From contig DAIUFE010000045.1 of the NCBI GenBank assembly GCA_036844765.1, positions 1 to 14,040 of the forward strand: 14,040 nucleotides of DNA, given 5' to 3'. The DNA is from Thermocaproicibacter sp036844765. GTDB taxonomy: Bacteria > Bacillota > Clostridia > Oscillospirales > Acutalibacteraceae. The notes under the pieces were generated by a model that had not been told where the DNA came from, did not search any database, and saw only the letters and a list, made by a program, of their open reading frames with translations. Below, one piece after another: positions 7,367 through 12,498 of this stretch. How positions within the stretch are numbered: the stretch's first letter is position 1; each line of letters begins with the position of its first letter. Both the position numbers and the translations under genes were made by a program.

Positions 7367-7381
7367 TACACGTTTCGTGTA
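7367..7381. promoter_or_regulatory. Operator 1, inverted repeat ahead of the leftward gene pair
   Basis: TACACGTTTCGTGTA is a perfect inverted repeat with 6-bp arms and a 3-bp centre. On the minus strand its core reads ACACGAAACGTGT, which differs at one of 13 positions from the repeat in the XRE promoter (7543-7555). It overlaps a possible minus-strand -10 (TATACA, 7370-7365), so a bound repressor would block the leftward genes. The matching -35 is weak. Confidence 0.65.
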
Positions 7382-7534
7382 GTCTGGAAGCCGGATCGGC
7401 CCTTCCTGTCCCAGATTTTCCGGCCCCTAATTCCATGCTACCATGCGGAGATGCGGATTTCAAGGGGGATTCCGGCAGAAAAGCAGCCGGTGGGTCAAAA
7501 CAGGGACTCAACGTTCCGTTGGAAAAAATAGCGC

Positions 7535-7563
7535 TTGAAATAACACAAAACGTGTGATATAAT
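7535..7563 (+). promoter_or_regulatory. XRE-operon promoter with operator 2 in its spacer
   Basis: TTGAAA (7535-7540), a 17 bp spacer and a perfect TATAAT (7558-7563). The spacer holds ACACAAAACGTGT (7543-7555), an inverted repeat ACAC-N5-GTGT that matches operator 1 at 12 of 13 positions. A protein bound there would lie between the two boxes, so negative autoregulation by the XRE protein is the simplest reading. Predicted start near 7570. Confidence 0.8.
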
Positions 7564-7594
7564 GGCCCCAGAAATCGATGGGGAAGGGAACGCG

Positions 7595-7945
7595 ATGCAG
7601 AAGGGAAAGCTCAGGCAGCTCCGCGCGGAGCGCGGTATGACGCAGGCGCGGCTCGCCGCGGAGCTGGGCGTTTCGCCCTCGGCGGTGGGGATGTACGAGC
7701 AGGGGCGCCGTCAGCCGGACGGCGCGCTGCTCGCGCGCATGGCCGCCGTGCTGCGGTGCAGCACCGACGAGCTGCTCGGCGTGGAGCGCCCGCGTGAGGT
7801 GGACGACGTGATTGACGGCTTCGCCCGCACGCTGGAGCGCCAGCCCGGCCTGATGTACAACGGCGCCCCGCTTACGAAGTCGGACCGCGAGAAGCTGGTC
7901 AGCGCCATCCGCGTGGCGGCGGCCATCTCCTCGGGAAAAAAATAG
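7595..7945 (+). CDS. XRE-family repressor, partner of ImmA-like peptidase
   Basis: Encodes 116 residues. Residues 1-60 form a lambda-repressor-type helix-turn-helix (LRAERGMTQARLAAELGVSP, SAVGMYEQGRRQPDGALLARMAAVL, then CSTDELLG). The remaining 55 residues (LMYNGAPLTKSDREKLVSAIRVA) form a helical tail typical of XRE proteins encoded beside ImmA/IrrE peptidases, where the repressor is the proteolysis target. The start is the ATG at 7595, with GGGAAGGGA just upstream. An in-frame ATG at 7562 is part of the -10 box and lies upstream of the transcription start, so it cannot be used. The stop is 27 bp from the peptidase gene, which indicates an operon. It probably binds the two matching inverted repeats in the upstream interval. 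Confidence 0.85.
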   Translation: MQKGKLRQLRAERGMTQARLAAELGVSPSAVGMYEQGRRQPDGALLARMAAVLRCSTDELLGVERPREVDDVIDGFARTLERQPGLMYNGAPLTKSDREKLVSAIRVAAAISSGKK

Positions 7946-7972
7946 GAAGGCGGAAAAAGGGAGGAGGAGGCC

Positions 7973-8482
7973 ATGCGGCGGGAAGAAGGCACCCTGGAAC
8001 GGATCGCGGCGCTCGCGCACCGGCTCACCCAGCGGTACGGGGCGGTCCCGCCGTTCGACCTGTGCGACGCGCTGGGCGTCGGCGTGTTCCGGTGGGACCT
8101 GCCGGCGCGGGTGCGGGGCCTCTACCTCCAGGCCGTCGGGGGAGCGCCCGTGATCCTGCTCAACAGTGCCCTCGCGGGGCGGGAGGAGGCCTTCTGCTGC
8201 GCGCACGAGCTGGGCCACGCGCTGCTGCACGCGGGCCTCAACGCGCAGCGCATGACGGACCTCACGGACCTCTGCGTCCCGCGCTACGAGCGGGAGGCGG
8301 ATTATTTCGCCGCGTGCCTGCTCATCGACCCGAATCTCGGGGAGTGGAACCGGAGCTACGACCCGCTGTCCCGCGAGCAGATCGCCTGCCTTTCGGGGCT
8401 GCCGGAAAAGGTCGTGGACCTGCGGTTCGGCCCGGCGGGCCGCGCCGGGCTTTGCTCCGCGGCAAGGGAGGGATCGCTGTGA
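7973..8482 (+). CDS. ImmA/IrrE-family zinc metallopeptidase
   Basis: Encodes 169 residues. The zinc site is visible: HELGH at residues 78-82 provides two His ligands and the catalytic Glu, and EREADYFAACLL (106-117) provides the third ligand, as in ImmA of ICEBs1 and IrrE of Deinococcus. In those systems the peptidase cleaves an XRE repressor and releases its target genes; the same role here, on the repressor encoded just upstream, is inferred from gene order. The ATG at 7973 follows a strong GGAGGAGGAGG. The C terminus overlaps the start of the lipoprotein gene by four bases. There is no membrane segment, so it should act in the cytoplasm. Confidence 0.88.
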   Translation: MRREEGTLERIAALAHRLTQRYGAVPPFDLCDALGVGVFRWDLPARVRGLYLQAVGGAPVILLNSALAGREEAFCCAHELGHALLHAGLNAQRMTDLTDLCVPRYEREADYFAACLLIDPNLGEWNRSYDPLSREQIACLSGLPEKVVDLRFGPAGRAGLCSAAREGSL

Positions 8483-8808
8483 AAAAGAAGATCGCCGCGC
8501 TGCTTCTCGCGGCGCTGCTGCTGGCCCCGGCGGCCGGGTGCGGGAGCGTTCCCGCCTCGTCCGGCGGCGGGCTGGTCGGCACGTGGAAGGACGCCTGCGG
8601 CCTGACGGAGTACCGGTTCGAGCCCGGCGGCGGCCTTCGGCTCAAAGCGCTGAGCTTCGGGCGCTTCCGCGGCACCTACCGCACGGAAGGCGACCGCATC
8701 ACCATCCGCTACCGCGTGCTGGGCCGGGAGGTGGACGACACCTACACGCTCCGCCTGGAGGGGAACACCCTGTACCTGAACGACGGCGAGTTCGTCCGCA
8801 GAAAATGA
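8479..8808 (+). CDS. Small lipoprotein, DUF5640-like fold
   Basis: Encodes 109 residues. A GTG start (8479) overlaps the stop of the peptidase gene (GTGA), and GGGAGG lies seven bases upstream. The N terminus is a lipoprotein signal: KKK, a hydrophobic stretch, then PAAGC with the Cys near residue 21 to be lipidated. The mature part has the pattern LVGTWKDACG, FRGTYRTEGDRITIRY, TYTLRLEGNTLYLNDGEF, a repeated beta-strand layout like small lipocalin-type Firmicute lipoproteins such as DUF5640. The family name is from memory and not certain. Its position as third gene of an XRE-ImmA operon is unusual and could mean an envelope role connected with the module. A terminator begins at its stop codon. 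Confidence 0.75.
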   Translation: MKKKIAALLLAALLLAPAAGCGSVPASSGGGLVGTWKDACGLTEYRFEPGGGLRLKALSFGRFRGTYRTEGDRITIRYRVLGREVDDTYTLRLEGNTLYLNDGEFVRRK

Positions 8809-8862
8809 ATCCGGGCCGGCGGCGAAGCTTGTCCTATGAGATTTTCGGCGGCCCGGATTTTT
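8808..8862 (+). terminator. Terminator of the XRE-ImmA-lipoprotein operon
   Basis: AATCCGGGCC (8808-8817) pairs perfectly with GGCCCGGATT (8850-8859), followed by a run of T to 8862. The 32-base loop can fold further. The stem begins on the last base of the stop codon. Confidence 0.85.
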
Positions 8863-8876
8863 GGGGCTCTGTGAGG

Positions 8877-8906
8877 AAAGCGGGGAGTTTTATCCCCCCG
8901 CTTTTT
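8877..8906. terminator. Second, bidirectional-type terminator between convergent operons
   Basis: AAAGCGGGG (8877-8885) and CCCCGCTTT (8896-8904) form a perfect 9-bp stem with a 10-base loop and five T on the plus strand. On the minus strand the stem overlaps the last codons and stop of tadA and is followed by only three T. It probably insulates the two convergent operons. Confidence 0.75.
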
Positions 8907-9360
8907 CATTTTTCTCCCGCAGCCGCCGGAAGAAATCCGAGAGCAGCGCGGCGCACTCCTCCTCCAGCACGCCGCCGACCGCCTGCGGGCGGTGGTTGTA
9001 CGGCAGGGCGAAAAGATCGACGACCGAGCCGCACGAACCGGCTTTCGGATCGCGCGCGCCGAACACGACCCGCCGGATGCGGGCGTTGACGGCCGCGCCC
9101 GCGCACATCGGGCAGGGCTCCAGCGTCACGTAGAGGTCGCACGGCCACAGGCGCCAGCCGCCCAGTGCGGCGCACGCCCGGCCGATGGCCTCCAGCTCCG
9201 CGTGGCCCAGGGCGTTTTTCGCCGCCTCCCGGCGGTTGCGCCCGACGGCGACAATCTCGTCCCCCCGCGCGATCACCGCGCCCACCGGCACCTCGCCCTC
9301 GGCCTCGGCCTCCCGCGCGACTTCCAGCGCGCGGCGCATGAAATACTCGTCCCGCTCCAT
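8890..9360 (-). CDS. tadA: tRNA-specific adenosine deaminase TadA
   Basis: A 156-residue cytidine-deaminase-fold enzyme that converts A34 to inosine in tRNA-Arg(ACG), allowing wobble reading. The catalytic signature is complete: His53-Ala-Glu55, then Pro-Cys83-Pro-Met-Cys86, supplying the zinc ligands and proton shuttle. GEVPVGAVI and the Asn-Ala-Leu-Gly-His stretch are typical of TadA rather than free-nucleoside deaminases. Length is normal. The ATG at 9360 begins four bases after the stop of the upstream protease gene and lacks a strong ribosome site, so translation is probably coupled. Both are likely transcribed from the promoter at 10457-10485. The gene ends inside the terminator stem at 8877-8906. 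Confidence 0.95.
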   Translation of the reverse strand: MERDEYFMRRALEVAREAEAEGEVPVGAVIARGDEIVAVGRNRREAAKNALGHAELEAIGRACAALGGWRLWPCDLYVTLEPCPMCAGAAVNARIRRVVFGARDPKAGSCGSVVDLFALPYNHRPQAVGGVLEEECAALLSDFFRRLREKNEKAGG

Positions 9361-9364
9361 CGCG

Positions 9365-10396
9365 TCAGGCGGCCCCGCGCAGGAAAGCGACGGCCGTGAC
9401 CAGGAAGAGCAGCGTGAACACGACGGCGCCGGGGTTCGCGAACAGCGCCGCCATTTTGGAGGAAAGCGGCAGCGCGGAGCCGCTGCGCTCCAGCCGGAAG
9501 GCGAACCGCCTGCGCAGCGCGAGATAGACGGCGGCCAGCGCCCCCAGCGTCAGCAGCGCGGCCGAGACGGCGCCGCTCAGGGTGTTCGCCGCCGCGTCGC
9601 CCCGGTACCGGGCGGCGAGCTGAAACGCGAACGCGAGCGCGTTGTTGGTGAAGTGGATCAGGATCGAGGGCAGCAGGGATTCCGCCTTGACCGCCGCGTA
9701 GCCCATCGCCAGCCCGGCGATGAAGGCGAACACCGTCTGCGTGAAATTGCCGTGCATCATGCCGAAGATCAGCGCGGAGCCCAGCACCGCGAAGCCGTCC
9801 CCGAAGCGGCGCAGGCTCTGCAGCACGGCGCCGCGGAACATCAGCTCCTCCACCAGCGGCGGCACAACGACGGTCTCGATCCCGTAGAAGACCAGCACCG
9901 CCGGGTCGTCGGTCAGCGGCGTCTCCGGGATGGTCCCGTTGAGGCCCGCGCGCCGGATCAGCTCGGCGACCGCCTCGGCCGGATAGTTGGCGAGCAGGCA
10001 GACCATGCAGCCCAGAAAGACGAGGGCGGCGATGTCCGCCGCGTTCCCCCGGCGGAACGGAAGGCCCTGCTGCAGCGGTATGCGCCGGGCGGCGAAATAG
10101 AGCAGGGCGGGCGCGGCGATGCCCACCGCGTAGACCGCGCAGGTCAGCAGATAGTAGAGCGCCGGCGGCAGCCCGCTGAACTCGGCGTACCGCTGGTCGT
10201 AGACGACGCCGGCCTCCCCGAGGAAAAAGAGAGCCGCCTGCGTCAGCAGGTAGATCAGCACGGCGCTCAGAACGACGGTCCAGCAGACACGGTTCGCCGT
10301 TCTGCGGATCTGCCGCTTTTCCTCGCGCGCCGCCGAAAAAAAGGGCGGCGGATAGCCCCAGGGCCCGTAAGGCCCGCGAAACGCGTCGTCATTCAT
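9365..10396 (-). CDS. CPBP-family intramembrane metalloprotease
   Basis: Encodes 343 residues: a cytosolic Pro/Tyr-rich N terminus, then about eight membrane helices. The CPBP (Rce1/Abi-like) motifs are intact: Glu183-Glu184 with Arg188 (VEELMFRG), Phe211 with His215 (FGMMHGN), and His248 with Asn251 or Asn252 (HFTNNA). These form the metal site in this family. Bacterial members are linked to bacteriocin self-immunity, protein processing or unknown roles; none is indicated here. The ATG at 10396 has AGGAG ten bases upstream. It is 66 bp downstream of the AI-2E-family gene and 4 bp upstream of tadA. Its own promoter overlaps the end of the preceding gene, so it can be made independently. Confidence 0.88.
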   Translation of the reverse strand: MNDDAFRGPYGPWGYPPPFFSAAREEKRQIRRTANRVCWTVVLSAVLIYLLTQAALFFLGEAGVVYDQRYAEFSGLPPALYYLLTCAVYAVGIAAPALLYFAARRIPLQQGLPFRRGNAADIAALVFLGCMVCLLANYPAEAVAELIRRAGLNGTIPETPLTDDPAVLVFYGIETVVVPPLVEELMFRGAVLQSLRRFGDGFAVLGSALIFGMMHGNFTQTVFAFIAGLAMGYAAVKAESLLPSILIHFTNNALAFAFQLAARYRGDAAANTLSGAVSAALLTLGALAAVYLALRRRFAFRLERSGSALPLSSKMAALFANPGAVVFTLLFLVTAVAFLRGAA

Positions 10397-10414
10397 GCTT
10401 TCAGTCTCCTGACC

Positions 10415-10433
10415 CCGCGGCGCGCGGCCGCGG
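10415..10433 (-). other. GC-only hairpin ahead of the CPBP protease ribosome site
   Basis: In the transcript CCGCGGC and GCCGCGG pair perfectly around a five-base loop, ending about 7 nt before the AGGAG of the protease gene. No T run follows. It might limit translation or protect the 5' end of the transcript. Confidence 0.5.
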
Positions 10434-10456
10434 CAGTGTGGTCGAATCTGCTCCCC

Positions 10457-10485
10457 ATCGTATCACCGCGGCGGGGCGGCGTCAA
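10457..10485 (-). promoter_or_regulatory. Promoter for the CPBP protease-tadA pair
   Basis: Minus-strand TTGACG (10485-10480), a 17 bp spacer and TACGAT (10462-10457). The -35 box and spacer lie in the last codons of the AI-2E-family gene. Predicted start near 10450. Confidence 0.65.
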
Positions 10486-11650
10486 TGTCAATCTCCGGGT
10501 CCCCGGGCGGCCCGCGCCGGGGGCCCTTTTTCCCGGGCTTCGGCCCGGCCCCGCCCGGCGTTCCGGCGTCCCCGTCCCCGAACAGGGTGGGCAGCGCCCC
10601 GGCCTGCGTCAGGATGCGGTAGCAGATCAGCAGGGCGGAAAAATAGATCAGCACCCAAAAATTCTTGGCGATCAGCGCAAAATAAAGCGCCGCCAGCATG
10701 GCCAGCGGGTGGATGCTGATGGAGGACGAGACGATCTTCGGCTCGATGATCTGGCGGATCGCGGAGATGATCAGCCAGCAGACGGCCAGCGCGCCGGCGC
10801 GGAAGTAATCCCCCTTCAGAAGGTAAATGGCGCTCATCGGGATATAAATGGTTCCGGGGCCGAGGACCGGCAGAATGTCCGCGATGCCGGTGACGATGCT
10901 CAGGACGAGCGGGAACGGCACGCCGAGCGCGGCGAAGACCGCGAGCGTCTCCAGGAACGTGATGAAATAGATCAGCAGGTAGGAGCGCACGTACCGCCCG
11001 CTCATGCTCAGGCCCTGGCGGGAGTAGGAGCGCAGGCTGCCGGCCGTCTCGCCGGAGAACATCCCCCGGAAGCGCCGCCGGATGGACGCCATGTCCTTTG
11101 AGAAAAAGTAGGTCGAAAGGATCATCACGATGAACATCGTCATCACCGTCGGCAGCGAGGTCAGGAGCCCGACCGCCGCCGAGAGCGCCCGCGAGGCGAT
11201 GCTCAGGCCGCTCTGGGCGATGCCGAGCAGCTTTTCCTGGTTCTGCCGGATAAAATCCGAATCGACGTTCTTGAGGAAGCTGCCCAGCTGGTCCAGCAGG
11301 CGGTCCAGCGGGGCGGTCAGGTCGCCGAGGTTCTCTTGGGAAAGGGCCGAGAGGTAGGCGACCAGGTTGCTGATCTCCGAGACCAGCCAGTACCCGATCA
11401 GGAACAGCAGCCCGAACAGCGCGGCGTACACCGCCAGCGTCGCCAGGGCGGAGGCGAGCGCGCCCGGCAGGCGCAGCTTTTCCCTCAGCCAGCGGATCAC
11501 GGGCTGGGCCAGCAGAGCCAGCAGGAACCCCGCGAGGAACGGGAACGTGTATTTCAGCGTGAGCGCGAACAGAAAAAACAGTGCGGTAAAAGCCGCAAAG
11601 AACACGAACAGCGGCTTCAGGCGGGCCAGAAGTCGTCGGCGTTCAGGCAA
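10463..11650 (-). CDS. AI-2E/PerM-family membrane transporter
   Basis: Encodes about 395 residues with around eight membrane helices: two near the N terminus, a pair around residue 60-90, a long amphipathic section, then several C-terminal ones with the family stretch SIVTGIADILPVLGPGTIYIP. The family is named after E. coli TqsA, but Firmicute members (YtvI-like) have other or unknown substrates such as sodium/proton exchange. The chosen start is TTG at 11650, eight bases after AAGGGGG. An in-frame ATG at 11695 lies in the -10 box and a start at 11752 reads through the terminator of the next gene, so both are excluded. The last 40 residues form a Gly/Pro/charged low-complexity tail encoded by very GC-rich DNA with a stable hairpin at 10533-10548. 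Confidence 0.85.
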   Translation of the reverse strand: MPERRRLLARLKPLFVFFAAFTALFFLFALTLKYTFPFLAGFLLALLAQPVIRWLREKLRLPGALASALATLAVYAALFGLLFLIGYWLVSEISNLVAYLSALSQENLGDLTAPLDRLLDQLGSFLKNVDSDFIRQNQEKLLGIAQSGLSIASRALSAAVGLLTSLPTVMTMFIVMILSTYFFSKDMASIRRRFRGMFSGETAGSLRSYSRQGLSMSGRYVRSYLLIYFITFLETLAVFAALGVPFPLVLSIVTGIADILPVLGPGTIYIPMSAIYLLKGDYFRAGALAVCWLIISAIRQIIEPKIVSSSISIHPLAMLAALYFALIAKNFWVLIYFSALLICYRILTQAGALPTLFGDGDAGTPGGAGPKPGKKGPRRGPPGDPEIDIDAAPPR

Positions 11651-11684
11651 GAAAAATCCCCCTTGCAAATCCTTCGATACCAGT

Positions 11685-11700
11685 GTATAATTCATTATAC
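11685..11700 (-). promoter_or_regulatory. Inverted repeat over the -10 box of the AI-2E-family gene
   Basis: GTATAAT-TC-ATTATAC is a perfect inverted repeat with 7-bp arms. Its minus-strand reading contains TATAAT (11699-11694), a good -10 box about 44 bp ahead of the TTG start; the -35 region (TTTTCT) is poor. A regulator bound to the dyad would cover the -10 box. Confidence 0.5.
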
Positions 11701-11711
11701 TCGAAAAAGGG

Positions 11712-11748
11712 CAAAAAGAAAAGGGCGCTCCGCAGAAGCGGGGCGCCC
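11712..11748 (-). terminator. Terminator of the small HTH gene
   Basis: On the minus strand GGGCGC-C-CCGC (11748-11738) pairs with GCGG-A-GCGCCC (11733-11723) with one central mismatch and a four-base loop. TTTTCTTTTT follows (11722-11713). It ends 20 bp after the HTH gene's stop. Confidence 0.87.
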
Positions 11749-11767
11749 CCAAGCGAAAGGTCCGGCA

Positions 11768-12025
11768 TTATTTTTCCCTGCCGAGCAGCCAGTCTACCGA
11801 AACGTTCAAAATGTTGGCGAGTGCGGCGAGCTCATAGTCCGTCACATAGCGGATCTGGCCCTCCAGCTTGGACAGACCGGATGCATTCATATCGACTCCG
11901 TTAACCTGCAGCTGTGCCAGCAGTTCTTTTTGCTTCATACCCTGGTTCTTGCGCGCCATCTCGACGCGCGCGCCCACCAGATTGCGGGTACCGAGCGCCT
12001 GTTTACGCAATCTCAATTCGTTCAT
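11768..12025 (-). CDS. Single-domain XRE/Cro-type HTH regulator
   Basis: An 85-residue protein that is almost entirely one lambda-type helix-turn-helix: GARVEMARKNQGMKQKELLAQL, ASGLSKLEGQIRYVTDYELAAL, ending NVSVDWLLGREK. No sensor domain is present. Similar stand-alone proteins are frequent in gut Clostridia, with unknown targets. The ATG at 12025 touches the ribosome site (GAGGAG directly abuts it), so the TTG at codon 4 (12016), nine bases after it, may be the true start, giving 82 residues. The gene is clearly less GC-rich than its neighbours and sits in an AT-rich island, which suggests acquisition. It is monocistronic, with its own promoter and terminator. Confidence 0.85.
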   Translation of the reverse strand: MNELRLRKQALGTRNLVGARVEMARKNQGMKQKELLAQLQVNGVDMNASGLSKLEGQIRYVTDYELAALANILNVSVDWLLGREK

Positions 12026-12141
12026 CTCCTCATAGCAGTTTGGGTTTCACATACCGTTCTTTTCACAATCCTGTGCTGTGCGGCGCGTGAGGCGGAACCT
12101 TGTTCCTAAAAGTTGAATTCAGCCTGCCTATCAGCCACTTC

Positions 12142-12170
12142 AGTATAATATTTATTTGTTATAAATGCAA
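12142..12170 (-). promoter_or_regulatory. Promoter of the small HTH gene
   Basis: Minus-strand TTGCAT (12170-12165), a 17 bp AT-rich spacer and TATACT (12147-12142). The leader to the gene is about 110 nt; I see no gene or known riboswitch in it. Confidence 0.65.
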
Positions 12171-12292
12171 TTAAAAATGGGGCTTTTTCACACAATTCAC
12201 AGAAATTTTTCCTTCCATCATTTATTTCGACAAAGATCTTCTTCGCTGTTTCACTGCTTTTCGCGGGTCCCCTTTTTCGGGTCCGGGGGGAT

Positions 12293-12377
12293 TCCGCAGC
12301 CGGCGGAGCTTTGAAGGCGAAAGTCCGTCCGGCCTTGTGCCGCCACGGCGGACGCCCGGCCCGAAGGCCGGATTTTT
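12293..12377 (+). promoter_or_regulatory. Candidate attenuator upstream of pncB, with intrinsic terminator
   Basis: In the 473-bp gene-free interval 12026-12498, the GC-rich part holds three hairpins: TCCGC/GCGGA (12293-12307), GTCCGTC/GGCGGAC (12323-12329 with 12347-12353) and CCGGCC-CGAA-GGCCGG (12356-12371). The last is followed by ATTTTT (12372-12377), so it is a good plus-strand terminator. TCCGGCCTT (12328-12336) is perfectly complementary to AAGGCCGGA (12364-12372), so it could pair with the terminator's 3' arm and prevent it from forming; this pairing also excludes the middle hairpin. The layout is like an attenuator or riboswitch expression platform, but I recognise no known aptamer, and no convincing plus-strand promoter is visible upstream. 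Confidence 0.5.
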
Positions 12378-12385
12378 CGCGGTGT

Positions 12386-12400
12386 CCGGCGGTTTGCCGG
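12386..12400 (+). other. Small hairpin between the terminator and pncB
   Basis: CCGGC and GCCGG pair around GGTTT, just after the terminator. No T run follows, so it is not a terminator itself. Confidence 0.35.
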
Positions 12401-12414
12401 GATAGGAGTATTCT

Positions 12415-12443
12415 TTGCCGTGTCGTTCCATAATATGTTTTAT
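12415..12443 (+). promoter_or_regulatory. Possible promoter close to pncB
   Basis: TTGCCG (12415-12420), a 17 bp spacer and TTTTAT (12438-12443), each matching the consensus at four of six positions. If this is the real promoter, the upstream terminator would not affect pncB. Confidence 0.35.
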
Positions 12444-12498
12444 CCGTGCCGGCGGAGCCACAAAAATTTGATGCTTTTCAATTGGGGGATGGATTCTT

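Noticed and set aside
7137..7511. 124-residue minus-strand frame covering the divergent interval
   Set aside because: It runs through both operators and the start of the 75-residue gene in another frame, and its sequence is low-complexity Arg/Ala/Gly.
7562..7594. Upstream ATG extending the XRE repressor by 11 residues
   Set aside because: The ATG is part of the TATAAT box and lies before the transcription start; the added residues match no HTH family start.
10533..10548. CCGGGC-TTCG-GCCCGG hairpin as a terminator
   Set aside because: It lies inside the AI-2E-family coding sequence; no T run follows it in either direction.
11651..11752. Longer N terminus for the AI-2E-family protein
   Set aside because: The added codons read through the HTH gene's terminator and the -10 dyad; a TTG with a good ribosome site exists at 11650.
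12311..12353. Possible cobalamin-type riboswitch (GAAAGTCC and GCCGCCAC resemble parts of its core)
   Set aside because: The GGTG before the first element, the CACTG continuation of the second and the remaining conserved core are missing, and pncB is not a cobalamin gene.
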